Source: Ambrosia x helenae (lineage: Eukaryota; Streptophyta; Magnoliopsida; Asterales; Asteraceae). Taken from it: DNA of 64,000 nt. Positions within the stretch are counted from its first letter, which is position 1. Each line of letters opens with the position of its first letter. The notes below the pieces were generated by a model that saw nothing but the letters and a program-made list of their open reading frames with translations, was not told the origin of the DNA and made no database searches. This document shows positions 30,476 through 42,166 of this stretch, in pieces. A program made the translations under genes and the position numbers. The stretch is from assembly GCA_030844895.1 (NCBI GenBank), contig CM061223.1, forward strand, positions 16,255,994-16,319,993, given 5' to 3'.

Positions 30476-32515
30476 TTTAATTAGTATGATTTTGCGACTA
30501 GAGCAGCGGCCCACATCTAAAGCACCGTTCTTTTGTTACACTACCATTTATTTCTTCGTATGTGTTATTTAAGTATTGGACACTCAAATGACACAGATTT
30601 AATCAAATATTTTCAAACACTTAACCATTAAAATATCAAAGTCCCCGTTAGAGAAGGATCGAGGGCCATCTCTTGTCCAAAGAGAAACATGACATGAGAT
30701 TTTTTTTAATATAAAATGTAGATTTTGTTATGTTTTATTAATATTTTTTTACAAGTGGCTTATTATTAAAACATTGAGAGACACACGGAAGAACCACCTT
30801 TTGTACTTTTGCTGTCCCAAAAAGCACCAAACACCCCCAGAGAGAGGAATATGCCCTAAAGTGCTTAAAATGCCATTTTCTAATAGATTAAAGTAACTTT
30901 TAACTAATTCATATTATGTTAATTTAGTTTATAAATTGTGAAAAATCAATGGGTTTAACATAAATAGAGAAAATTAATTAAAATCCTTCTAACTAGTTTA
31001 AAGAATTAATTTGTTAAATTATACAAAATTACTATCGTATTTAACTGATTAAGTATCTAAAAACAATACAAATAAAAAAACCCGCTAGATTACCTAGCTT
31101 TTTAACAGCTTAAATTGGTTTGAACTCTTGACCTCCTCAAGATGAGTAATACCTTTAACTCCAACGACTTTGACAATTGAAAATTTCAAAAAAGAAATTT
31201 ATTGGTTGAAGACATGATAAATTGATAATTAAGTATGAGTAGCAAAAATTTGAGGCAAAATCAACATAAAGAAAAAACCATTTTGGTACTAACAAATAAA
31301 TTCACTTCGCCAAGGCAACTAACTGCATAATTGTGTCAAACTTAATCTTGGTCTTGTCTTCTGACTTAGATGAATTATCTCATTGAATAATCGGCTTGAA
31401 CCATAGTTAATTTTTTTCTTTGAGAGTGATCGAATTTAAGTTATAAGAACCCTTTAATGCTCATCGTCGTTATACAAAACTTTAAGTTTTTACATATGGT
31501 CGACACTAGTGACACAATCATAGCTTTTTGTAAGCTCGACACTTATAACATACTGTCACCGTTGTCAAACATATAAGTTGTAGACATTATATTTAGTTTA
31601 CCCTTTGAAACTCGTTAACATCAAAACTAGAGAAGTCATTTATAAAATATCCATAAGTACACTAACACATCTTATATATACTGTCTAGCTACTCAAAAAT
31701 ATAATACGACATAATACTTGTAAAGTAAATAACAATTACCAATGCTACTAAAATACTAGTTTTCAGAAATATATTATAATTTATAACGTAACTTAAATTA
31801 AGATTGCAAACTTTTAACACATCATAAATATGGCACACTTTTTCTTACAAATTAGGTTAACAAAAGAGTGTTGTTGCCAGTTGCCACTACCAAAAACGCT
31901 TTTAGAAACAAAAATAGTTATGCCTTCAACAACAAGCTTTCATAACAAAAGCCATTCCTCCATCAAAAACCTCATCCATTCCTCTCTTTGTTAGTCATTC
32001 AATTTCAAAACAATATCACACTATCTTGATCAATTTTTATATTTTTAGATGCTCTAAACGTTATCATGCTAACTTTTAGATGCTCTAAACATAAAATATG
32101 TAATGTTAAAATAGAAAAAGTTGACACAATGTAGGACACCACATACATTGTCGGAAGTGGGTAGTGTAGGCCTGATGTGGTTTGGTACCTGGTCATTCAA
32201 CTTGCCTAACTCACATTGTATGATATATTATTCATACATACACTAGTATTAGTTAATCTCTTATTTTTTTCATCTAAACCCCTATTCTTGGATCTTGAGC
32301 CCAACCCATGTTTGTAGGAGAACATATTAAAACAATGTTACATTATTGAATAAAATATCATGTTTTATATTCATTAAACGCCAAAAATGTTATTTTAAAG
32401 ATAAGTTTTAGACTAAACTATAAAACTTCACACAAAGGTGTGAGTGTTGCGTTGATTTTTTATTAGCTTTTCCTCAAGCGCTTATCGCGTGTTTTAAAAA
32501 AAAATATGTTCTAGT
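30476..32515. other. 2-kb AT-rich stretch, nothing recognised
   Basis: No ORF longer than about 60 codons shows domain-like composition. No inverted or tandem repeat of note was seen. A phrase near 32090-32115 repeats TTTTAGATGCTCTAAAC once nearby. Confidence 0.4.
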
Positions 32516-32861
32516 GAAATTTCTCTTATTTTTTTAACGGCCAACGAATCAATTTCCGAGCACTCTCGGGCACCATTTTGACGAATCAGGTACTCGAGAG
32601 TACCCGGGCCACCAATTGCCACCAATTCCCGGGAAAACCCAACCACTCACCCGCCCGAAGGCACGACAGTGAAATAATCGGTAAAACCCGTCGGGATCAG
32701 AACTCGAACCCACGCCAATGGCCTGGGTCATCCCTTATTTCCCCTACACCAATGTCCTCCAAATGTAGCTAGTGGGAATTGAATCCAAGCCTCCTATAGG
32801 AAACTTTAGACCCTCAACCAACTAGGCTACAAGTGTTGGACATAGGAAATTTCTCTTATTT
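32516..32861 (-). mobile_element. SINE, minus strand, 16-bp target duplication
   Basis: The body is 32532-32845. On the minus strand the head has TAGCCTAGTTGGTTGAG (A box) and GGATTCAATTCCC (B box, plus 32774-32786). The tail is GATTCGTTGGCCGTT plus an A-run. GAAATTTCTCTTATTT is repeated at 32516-32531 and 32846-32861. The tail GTTGGCCGTT matches the LINE tail at 17970. The 64-aa frame inside is not a gene. Confidence 0.85.
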
Positions 32862-32982
32862 AATGTTTGGTCGTTTAACCTTTATAAAGTTTGGGTGAAA
32901 CGCATTTAAGCGTAGGAAATTTCTCTTATTTAATGTTTGGTCGTTTAACCTTTATAAAGTGTGGGTGAAACGCATTAAAGCG
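32843..32982 (+). repeat. 70-bp direct tandem duplication
   Basis: Units 32843-32912 and 32913-32982 differ at two or three positions (AAGTTTGGG vs AAGTGTGGG; CATTTAAG vs CATTAAAG). The duplicated unit includes the right target duplication of the SINE. Confidence 0.85.
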
Positions 32983-33395
32983 TAGGTTCGTAGGGTGGGG
33001 GGTTGGGGTCTAGTGGTAAGAGGGGATTAAGAGCAATGAGTTGCTTTGTTGCGTATATGGAATAGCATATCTAATACGAACACTTGCTTCAACAAATGAT
33101 AACATAAATACAGGCAAAAACAATTTTTATGTTACCTCATTAATCAAAACGACGTAGTTTCGAGAGGCTTCACATCTAAGCTTAGGCGTGCAACAACTCC
33201 ATATTCACTTTCCCCAATATATATACATAGCTAAACATTTAAAAAATGAATATATAATATATACACACATACACACATATATATATAGAGAGAGAGAAAA
33301 TGGTTCGGTTTACACGATAGGTTCCGCATTTCAAACCGGACCAAACTGACTAACTTGCTTTGACTTGAACCTTTCAAACAGGACCAAACTGGTTC
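32983..33395. other. Intergenic with AT/CA microsatellite
   Basis: An imperfect ATATATACACAC tract at 33249-33295 ends in GAGAGAGAG. Nothing else recognised. Confidence 0.4.
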
Positions 33396-33570
33396 GGCTC
33401 CTTGGCACCAGAGGCGGTCCGTTTTCTGAACAGAGTTCAACGGGTGGTCCATGCAAACTTTTTCGACTCCCCAGTGGCGTGGATTTGTGTTCAGTAGATT
33501 AGGGTTCTGTATTCAGAAAGGGTGGCGACGCAGCTTGTTGCCCGCCTACCTGATATCCTTATGTAATTTG
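33396..33570 (+). repeat. Unknown coding-tail repeat, diverged copy
   Basis: One frame reads LAPEAVRFLNRVQRVVHANF and, after a stop, SERVATQLVARLPDILM-stop. The arrangement and the terminal ILM-stop match the copy at 33768. It is probably a repeat-borne gene tail. The protein family is not identified. Confidence 0.5.
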
Positions 33571-33767
33571 ATTCGTGGATATGAAAATTAGCATGCTGTT
33601 TATCAACAAAAAAAAAGCAATAAAAAAATGTGCTTCGACTAATCGGTTTGTGTTGTGTTCTTAAGAAACAAAAGTTTTGTTTAACTAAATGCAAACTTTG
33701 GCCCATTTACAATTCTTTTTCATAAAAAAATAAAACCTCGACCCGTATTACATGGGCTTTTGATACC

Positions 33768-33974
33768 TTTGGCTCATTGGCACCGGAGGCTACCCGTTTC
33801 CTGACCAGGGTCCAGCGGGTTATTCACAGTAGTGTCTCGCTCCGGGTGGACATGGTTATGTTTTTAGTAGATTAGGATTTGCTATCCAGAAAGGGGTGGC
33901 GGCGCAGCTTGTTGCCCGCCTGCCCGCTATCTTAATGTAATTTTCTTTGTCCTGGAATGAATTTACCTAGTTAT

Positions 33975-34007
<33 letters not shown>
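33768..34007 (+). repeat. Unknown coding-tail repeat with poly(A) tail
   Basis: Across frames it encodes EATRFLTRVQRVIHSSVS, then GYVFSRLGFAIQKGVAAQ and LVARLPAIL, followed by about 70 bases of 3' UTR-like DNA and an A-run (33980-34007). The A-tail suggests reverse transcription of an mRNA or LINE-type mobilisation. The same tail is joined to the inverted DUF632 copy at 26490. Confidence 0.55.
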
Positions 34008-34010
<3 letters not shown>

Positions 34011-34649
34011 GCCTAACAGCCCAATCCAATATTTTCTGTAAACCCTCCTAGGGTGGTTTGTTTTGTCATCAACACTACTGTAGAGAAGTCTTGATCTTTT
34101 TATAGGTACATTTGCTCTTCACAAGTTTATTTTAATTTGGTTAAAAATAATGATTCGTGTTGTATCTTCTTTTTTTTGTGTTTTTTTTTACTGTTTATGA
34201 TTTTAAAATTTTTATTTTTACAGAGAAAAATGTCGATTGGAGAGGTTGCTTACACTTATGCTTGTTTGATTCTGTCTGGATGATGGCATCCCTATCACTG
34301 TTAGTAATCTTTACAGCCTCAGTTAAATGTTATTTTTGTTTTCTTTATATTTTTACGTTGCTGATGAAATTAGGGAACATTTTTTGGATTTTTGTATATT
34401 TGTTAGATAGATTGATTTACAAATTAATGTTAGTTGCCATGTGTTGAATAATGTGTAGCTCTATCGGTATCCGGATGGCTTTCTCTAGAGGAGGTTGCTA
34501 GTTCCAGAGCTTCATGACTTCGTTCTAAGAACATGGAACACCACCCTACGGTACTTCGGGGTCGGGCAAAATTTTAAGTAGCGGGTGGCTTTCCCCGTTG
34601 ACCCCCGAGCTTTTGATCATTAGACCCGATGTAGTTGTAATGTGAAATG

Positions 34650-35018
34650 GGCGTGGATTGCCCCAAAAAGAACTTATGTCACCGCCATCTACCAAAAATC
34701 CTGTCAAAGCCAAGGTTCGGGTAAAGCTAAAATGAAATCGTGGACGAATGATGAAGATGTGCATTGGCCAATCCTTGGGTGGCCATCAGATGCAAATGTA
34801 ATCATTGAGTCCCTTTTAGAGTGCAAAACACACTACTCGAGAAAGGGATTAATCGACTATCATCATGGGACGTTTTAAGACATCATGACAAATGGACGCC
34901 AATTCCATTGAAGGGCGCCGAGTTAATTTCCCAACCATTCAATAAAAAGAATCAAGACATCAGAATCGGGTGTCTTCCAACGGCAACTTTAATTTCACCA
35001 ATTAATTTGGGTAGATGA
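34650..35018 (+). pseudogene. Gene-like fragment, possibly Harbinger ORF1/NAM-associated
   Basis: Two overlapping frames read SWTNDEDVHWPILGWPSDA and then LSSWDVLRHHDKWTPIPLKG. The second phrase resembles the region after the SANT/Myb-like domain in plant Harbinger ORF1 or NAM-associated proteins (KHW..L+..+KW). It is broken by frameshifts. The assignment is tentative. Confidence 0.3.
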
Positions 35019-36355
35019 TGATCCTTTCCCAACACTGACCTCAAGACGCAAGGGAAAGAAGGACGCGCGCATCGCCATCAATTAAGCGACCAACATGACT
35101 TGGTTGGAGTTGTTACCTACTTCATCCGTTTAACCAAACAAAGGGAAAACAATAAACACCGGACTGAGATGTGAAGATGCAATTAAAAACAGCTGTTAAG
35201 GAAAGCATGATTCAAAAGAACCATGCATGCGAGCAGGTGTGTCCAATGTTCCATCTATTCATAGGTCGAGAACCATACTATGTATTTTTTTCTTTCTAAT
35301 ATTGTGCATGAACCTATGTTATTGCCTCTACGTAACATATATAATATTGCAAGAGATTCTGATTGCTTCAATTTTCATTATAATTTTAAAAAATATTTTA
35401 CCTAAGATGTTAATAGAATAATTAAAGAGATATTGTAAATCTTAATCTATCTATAACTATATCTATATCTATATATAATCAAAGAAAGAATAGGGTGAGA
35501 CACTTTTCAAAAAAAAAAAAAAAAATAGGTGAGACACATGAACCCTACCAATAAGTTCCCTCCAAAACTATTCTCTTTCATGTGCGTGAACATTCGCTTT
35601 CTCCGATGATTTTTAAACGTTAATTACTTTTTTATACGACATTTAAAAAAAGTTACACCAAATTAACAAGCGTTTTGTTATATTTCCAATGAGTACCATA
35701 ATGCTATATTAAAAACGAAAAAATTACCTTTTTAGTGAGTTTTTTATTCATGTAGAAAAAAAATCACAATGTGCAGTACTGTAAAAAAAATACAAATCTG
35801 TAGCAGAAAAACAATGTGTTATTTCGTCTAATGATATGTTTTTGCTGCAGATTGTGTTTTTTTCTCTGAATATCACTTTATACATCAGAATTGCCTAATG
35901 ATAACATATCATTCGATACCGATTTAGTTGTTTTTTCCAGGTTCACATCACAGTTTTAGAGCGTGTCTTAAGAAAGTGACAAAGCTGTACAGAGACGTCC
36001 AGTGGCGATGCTTAGTTGGGGCGGGAGGGGGCGGCCGACCCCCCTGAATTTTCGTGCAGAAATAGGTTTTATGACTTATCGTGTGTTGATCCTATATTAT
36101 TTTCTTTTATGAAATAACGACCTATTCTTTTTATGGTACACACATTTTGTCATTTCATATTAAATTTGTTTATCCTAGGACGCTCCTGAGAGATAAATAG
36201 TTATCTTTAATATACAAACCTAAACTTGTATTTAAAATTCAAGGCCGAAGAGAATTCATAACAATATGAAATTTTTTATTTCTTTCCTAAACCTACATTA
36301 ACCTATTTCATTTTAATTCCTTAACTCATTTCCTTTTATTCTCCGGTGAATCTCT
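35019..36355. other. AT-rich, includes a possible Helitron 5' end and a GC-rich repeat
   Basis: Near 35446-35500 a TCTATAACTATATCTATATC stretch resembles a plus-strand Helitron 5' end. 35640-35735 matches, in reverse complement, the interior of the Helitron at 57720-57810 (ACACCAAATTAACAAGCGTT). No matching 3' end was found. 36003-36065 is the GGGGCGGGAGGGGGCGG repeat also seen at 8125. Confidence 0.35.
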
Positions 36356-36360
36356 TCTCA

Positions 36361-36792
36361 ATGTCGTCAACCGAGACGCGATGTGCAGGCTGCACGGTGC
36401 TTAACGAACCATGCTTTGTGAACTGTCCATACCGCAACGTCTTCCCCTTTGACAAGAAGGGGGTCGAAGATTTTATTTTAATTCTCGATTGGATGAATAT
36501 TAGGCACGTCCGAATAACGCTGCTCCGTCTCTTCAAGAACACGGAGCAGCAGAAACTCTACGTGGAGAGCCTGCTCGACAACATCAGGAATATCGAAAAA
36601 ACCTTTCTAAATCCTGCCAATACTGTCTCAAATTTCCCTAAATCTATCGACGACATTGAAGAAAAACATGAAGGAGATCATGTTAGTAATTTATACCTGA
36701 AAGTTGATGGATCGAATGCATTTTTATATTTTATCATTTGTTGTACATATATATGTTTTCTAGTCAAGAAACATGGCTGCCATAATGTTTGA
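36361..36792 (+). CDS. Divergent LBD (LOB domain)-like protein, 143 aa
   Basis: The single exon starts MSSTETRCAGC. The cysteines in CAGCTVLNEPCFVNC fit the LOB C-block spacing CX2CX6CX3C, a zinc-finger-like DNA-binding element. The next part (YRNVFPFDKKGVEDFILIL, then LYVESLLDNIRNIEK) is aligned only loosely with the GAS and coiled-coil blocks, and the usual glycine and DP motifs are not evident. The last 30 residues are hydrophobic (FLYFIICCTYICFLV) and may be read-through of a lost splice site. ATG at 36361 is chosen over the upstream GTG frame opening. The ORF lies between RPP1 pseudogene exons on the same strand. It may be a functional young gene or a relict. Confidence 0.55.
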   Translation: MSSTETRCAGCTVLNEPCFVNCPYRNVFPFDKKGVEDFILILDWMNIRHVRITLLRLFKNTEQQKLYVESLLDNIRNIEKTFLNPANTVSNFPKSIDDIEEKHEGDHVSNLYLKVDGSNAFLYFIICCTYICFLVKKHGCHNV

Positions 36793-37354
36793 TGTTGTAT
36801 GTTTATTTTTGACATGAAACTTTATGAATTAGATAAATCGATCTAGAAATTTATGTTATATATTGTATAGCCATTCAATCTTCATTTGGGGTCATCCTAC
36901 TGATATGATTACATGATTCATGTGTTGAAGTTGGAACAAATTACACACAACATAGGATACTTAAAATTTTTATGATAGCAGGTATAGTTTGGACTTAATA
37001 TTTGATGCTTTAATTGGTAGTCAAATTATGTTGTATATATTTATATGCAATGATCATTTGACAAGATGATAGCACTAAAGAAATGAATTTAATTTATGTT
37101 GAAACGACTAATTAGAAATAACATTTTTTGTACCTTGTGTATTTGCAGGCTAAGAAGATTGGTACAGCTGCTGCTCCTGCTGGTGCTAGAGGTGGTGCCG
37201 CCGCGCCTCCTCCGCAAGAAAAGAAGGTGATGTTTAATTTCGTTAATTTTTGTGTGGTGTTGTTGTTTGTCTAATGTGTTGTTGCTTTTGCAAACAGGAA
37301 GAGCCCAAGGAAGAGAGTGATGATGATGGATTTGGGTTAGGCTTATTTGATTAG

Positions 37355-38140
37355 AAGCCTTAATTGGTATATGTTTTAGTTTAAACAAACCCATTATTCG
37401 TAAGAGATTGATGTTTTGATTGTTAAACTCGGAGAAAACTAAAACTTTATTGATATATGGAATTTAAAAGAATAGAAAAGAAAGGTTTATATAGACTAGC
37501 TATTCTGATTCTATTAAAACTATAATACCAACCGATGTTTATCAAAACAATAGGAAACATACAGGGAACATGCTAGAAATCTCATATCCTCATGAATCTT
37601 CAGTTTTTGCCTGAAAATCTCCTGTTTTCGGCTTGGAGCTTCAGTTTCATGAGAAACACAAATAGGAATGAATTAAGCACCTAAAATTAGTAATTTAAGC
37701 CTAATTCTATCCTATTATGAGACTGATTATTCAGGTTCTATATGTTAATTATGTGATACATTCGCCAACTTTATGTGGCGCTGTCAAGGTTGTTGGGTGT
37801 CGAATCCAGCAAATAAATAAAAATATTCTACTTAGTATAAGTGAAAGTAGAGTTCGTGTCCTCAGGGATACAGACCAAATGATTATACCAAAAGCGTTTT
37901 CGCACAAATATTATTATAAAAAGGGGGGGTTGGTGTATTTTAAGTTAACGAAAATAAACTAAAATTAATAAGACAAACGACTTAAAAAAGAAACGTTAAT
38001 TAAATTGTGAAACGAATTCAGATATTAAAGCTAATTCCAACACTAAGGCAGTTTCTTAATTTGACCCGGACTTATGATCATTAACAATTATGGTGCAATG
38101 ATCCTTTAATTAAACGGTTTGTATCAATACTAGACGTCAC
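37355..38140. other. Intergenic; retrotransposon-like phrases
   Basis: 37770-37900 holds GTGTCGAATCCAGCAAATAA and GTCCTCAGGGATACAGACCA, wording typical of repeats near plant LTR-retroelement ends, but no LTR pair or coding was found. Confidence 0.35.
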
Positions 38141-38293
38141 GCCGTTCGGACATCCACTCTATCTAATGTCTAACCAAACGTCGTTCGTTGATTAGAGCCA
38201 ACCCGCTACTCCAAGCTCACGCCGTTCGGATCTTAGCGTGCGGGTTGCAATGATAGAAGCATCGATTACAATCAAACACTCACGCCGTTCGGA
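38139..38293 (+). repeat. Three copies of ACGCCGTTCGGA
   Basis: The 12-mer occurs exactly at 38139-38150, 38219-38230 and 38282-38293 within AT-rich sequence, with a weaker ACGTCGTTCGTTG at about 38175. Its role is unknown. Confidence 0.7.
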
Positions 38294-39960
38294 GTGCTCA
38301 ATTATATTGTTTAATTCTATAACAAATTTAAATTCATAGACAAAACTAAACCGTTATTTGTTCCTTTTTATCAATTATATAAAACCGGTTAAAATTTCAT
38401 AAATTGATGAACATTATTAGATTGATTAACAAAGTGGCCAATTCTATCAACCAACTAATATATTACCTAATGGTATAAAATCAAGAATCAACCAAACAAA
38501 CCATTCAAAAATTGGATCTCATAAGAGTTTCACATAAGTTTTCGAATCAAAATTAAGTAAACATACCAAAGTGCCGGAATTAAAAAGTTCTAGCCGGACA
38601 TGGCGGCTAGTTCAATCCAAACAAATATAATGCGAAACATAAAAATTAAAGCTTACGAAAATGATAGAAAAAAAATAAATGTCCTCAATGCCCAGCCAAA
38701 AAAATAAATGCCAAAGTCCTTTTTTTCTTTCTTCGATTCCCTCGTGCACAGCAGGCCTCCAAGAGATATGAATGAATGATCCCCTTTTTTTCCAAAACAT
38801 GTGCAGACTTCTTTTGGATTATCTACCCACCAAAAGCTCAAAAATTGTTTGTTATTTTTTTCATTTTAAATTCCTTTGATTATTAACTTTCAAATTCGGC
38901 CCCTCCAGTTCTTTTCATGTTGTTTGCGGCCTAAACTTCTTTTCAAAGACGCCAATAAAGTCCAAGTAAATTGCGGCTTCACCTCGTCAATGCTCGACAT
39001 TGCTTTTGTCAATTCTCCACACCTACAAAATCAACCAAAACAAACCAAAGTAGATTCCATTCCACCAAAACATGCATTACAAGAAAACAATGCAATATGT
39101 ACAACCTAAATGCATAGAAACGCCTAAACTAGCTACTTAATGAATGATAAAATATGCCAAAAAATGCAACGAACAAAGGTGCACCACGAGACACAACACA
39201 AAGGTATTGGCACACCTAAGTAACAGGGATAACGAAAGCGGGGTCTACACTACAAATGTAGTGTACCGAGAGGTTTTACTAAACTAAGTACCATAGCCTA
39301 AATCAAAACAACGGTACATCACTACAAGCTAGCATACACATTATTGTGTAGTATTTATTCAAAACATTATTCTTTACTTATGTTTTTTGTATTCACGGAA
39401 CTCTATGGTCCAGTTCTATTGTTTCACACTTTGTGTTACTTTCACATCGCATTGTATTTAATACAAACTTAACATCTAACTCTACTACACTTTCTACTCC
39501 TATACATAAAATATTTGTACTATAAGTCAATTTTATACTTTCTTTAATATTTGTGCTACCACTTTGTTAGGAAATCTATAGTAATAGTAATAATAGTAGT
39601 AGTAGTATTAGTAATAGTAATGGTAATGATAATAATATATATCATCTCTATATAAATGTATCCTTTATGGTTATTTCTATATTTTGCCAATAAAATAAAA
39701 CAAATCTTAAAGCTACACGTACAAGTCTTAAAGCTAAACACAACAATTTTACATATATACAAATAATATATAGCCAAACATCGTGCAGTAGATATAGATA
39801 ATTAGATAAACATGAGACTTTTCCTATATCTTCTTAAAATTCATGTAAAATGATATTTGTAAACATTTTTTTCCTTTATAACGTAGTATAGATATAGATT
39901 AGGTGAATAATATACATTATAATAATATAACTTTTGGTATTCACTATCAATGTTTGATTT
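38294..39960. other. Intergenic, AT-rich; trinucleotide microsatellite
   Basis: A TAG/TAA microsatellite lies at 39578-39636. Other frames (38612-38841, 38876-39109) show no recognisable domain. Confidence 0.4.
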
Positions 39961-40043
39961 TATGTGACATGTAATTTTTTCTCAAAACATTGTTTATGTC
40001 GAAAAATATTGTAATTTTTCTCTCTCCGAAGTTCACGGAAAAT

Positions 40044-41648
40044 ATGGAAGGTCGCCGGAGTTTTATTCCTGTAGAAACTCAACGTCGCATTACTAAATTT
40101 TTTTGTTACTAATCTACCGGAAAGATGTAATGGGAACGATCTAGCAAGCCATGTTCGTTAGTTCGGGCAGATTTTTGACATCTACATAGCAAGGAAGAGA
40201 GACAAAGGTGGAAATCGCTTCGGTTTTATTTCAATCCTGGACGTCAAAGATAAAGTTGAGATGCTGAGAAATCTACGCAACATTCGGATGGGGGATTACA
40301 AGTTATGGTTTAGTGTGGCTCGATTCGTATTAGAGGATGGAGAGATTAATAACAATCTTGGGAAGAATGGTTCTCATTTGGAGGACAAGTCAATTAAGAG
40401 TCATGGGAATGGTGATCGTCGGGAAGGTAAAGCACCGACAACTGAGGTGGGGGACTGGTCGTTTAAAGAGATGCTTGTGGGTAAATCGATCAAAATTGAC
40501 AACAATATCAACGCTTTCAGTGGGATGCATGGGAGGGCTATAGTGGCGAGAATGGTTGATGTAGAGTCATTGAAAAACATTAAGATCATTATGAAGGAGC
40601 TGTATGTGGACGATTTCTATATACAATATATGGGAGGATTGGATGTCCTTATTTCTTTTGAAAACAACGAATTAGCAGTGGCAGTTTGTGAAGCGGCTAG
40701 TTTGGTTGATAAAAGATTTTCGATGATCAGTTTATGGGAAGGACAAACTTTCAGTTATGAGAGACTTGTGTGGTTAAAAATACAAGGCATTCCGCTTCAT
40801 TTGCTAACAAATGAAGTCATCAATGTGGTTGGAGGCGTCTTCGGGAAGGTAGTTTCACCAAGCTAATAGATCGTCATCGGATTCAGATTTATCGTACGAT
40901 TATGTTGGTGTCCTTTTGGGTGATGGGAGAAAAGTGTCTGAGGAGATTGTGTTAAATTGGAAAGATCGGAAATTTCGGGTTTGGGTAATGGAGGAATTAG
41001 GCGCTTGGATACCGGATTTTGTCGAGCCAAAAACTACACCAGAGGAGACCGATCCGGTAAACGTTGATGATGAAGAAGAGTTTGACGGTAAAATTCTGGT
41101 GAATTTGTACCAGTTGTTGACTTTCCTTTTGATATTTTCATGGAGGTTAATATTGAAGAGAATTTTTCGGTCAACAATAAAGTCAGCAAGAGAAAGAAAT
41201 TGAAAAAAGGGGAAGTTACGGGCCGACCCAATGATGCTTATTTTAGTAGTCAGGAAAGTCTTAAGGTGAATAAAAAGCCCAAGAAGTCTGACCCATTTGC
41301 TCTTAATGGCTTATTGGGCCTGTCTGAAGATGATAGCAGTGACACGATAGAAGACAGTGACTCAGATGACGATTGTCTATCAGTAGCAGAGGAGGAAATA
41401 GATATAAACCAACACCTGCCTTAGGTTAATGAAGATAATCATGCTTCTGAAGGAGAGACTCTTGTGGGTGATTCAGCCGAAGAGCGTTCCAGGTCTGGCG
41501 AGATTAATAATCAAGTGGAGCAGTTGAATCTGGCTGAAATTGAGGCTACTAAGGTCCTAGGGGTTAAACTTGGAACAGATCTTGATCGTTTTGACGATAT
41601 GATTCGTGATTCAATCGTACGTGAAGGTTTACAAAAAGGTAACAAATG
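40044..41648 (+). pseudogene. LINE ORF1 remnant (RRM + DUF4283-like)
   Basis: ATG at 40044 (MEGRRSFIPVETQRR). An RRM follows with RNP2-like FFVTNLPE and RNP1-like GNRFGFISI, separated by a frameshift and a stop. From 40261 the frame is open (MLRNLRNIRMGDYKLWFSVA) through KNIKIIMKELYVDDFYIQYM and WLKIQGIPLHLLTNEVINVV, which is DUF4283-like. It stops at 40866 and resumes in another frame (RSSSDSDLSYDYVGVLLGDG). The C-terminus is acidic (DTIEDSDSDDDCLSVAEEE). The expected role is binding element RNA. Confidence 0.75.
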
Positions 41649-42166
41649 AATTGCATTTCTCTTAATATTCGCGGCATTGGGGCTTTTGGTAAAGCTAGTT
41701 GGGTTAAAAAGTTAAAGGATGATTTTGGTATTGGTTTTATTGCGCTGCAAGAAACGATGTGTAGTAATTTTCATACGGGTTTGGTGACGAATTTTTGGGG
41801 AGGGTTGGGTTTTGATTGTGAGTTTGCTAATGCGGTTGGTCAATCGGGAGGTTTGATTAGTGTTTGGGATTCAAAGGTTTTTGTCAAAGATAAGGTGCTG
41901 AAAGATGTCAATTTCTTTGCGTGGAAGGTATGTTAATCGGTGGTTTGGTTAGGCTTAATATTCTTAATGTATATGCCCCGTAACAAAATGTGGATAAGCG
42001 TAAGCTATGGTTAAAAATTGATCAACTTATGAGCTCAGAACAAGGCTGGTGGATAGTGTTAGGGGATTTTAATGCTGTTAGAAACCCGGAAGAAAGAAAA
42101 AATTATGTTTTCGATCCGGTTTGTGCGAGAGATTTTAATGATTTTATCGACTCGGTTGATCGTTTT
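41646..42166 (+). pseudogene. LINE endonuclease (EEP) remnant
   Basis: MNCISLNIRGIGAFGKASWV, IGFIALQETM and a frameshifted continuation NILNVYAP then WWIVLGDFNAVRNPEER give the APE-type endonuclease motifs N, QET, Y and GDFN. The His-containing C-terminal part is missing. It abuts RT-region sequence after 42180. Confidence 0.8.

Larger units (their letters stand above)
34230..37354 (+). pseudogene. RPP1 (60S acidic ribosomal protein P1) pseudogene, split
   Basis: Exon 1-like sequence at 34230-34299 (MSIGEVAYTYACLIL) has a frameshift and stop where the functional copy reads TDEGIPIT. Exon 2-like sequence at 37149-37226 (AKKIGTAAAPAGARGG) lacks the central part of the P1 helical domain. Exon 3 at 37298-37354 (EEPKEESDDDGFGLGLFD) is intact. 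The first intron is about 2.85 kb and contains unrelated coding-like DNA, including an LBD-like ORF. The intact paralogue lies at 47583-48141. Confidence 0.8.

Noticed and set aside
37089..37394. 101-aa minus frame over the RPP1 pseudogene
   Set aside because: Antisense shadow of the Ala/acidic codons of the P1 exons.
39960..40043. Target duplication for the LINE
   Set aside because: Only a 7-base GTAAACA match (near 39857) to the sequence after the A-tail was found, too short and too far to trust.
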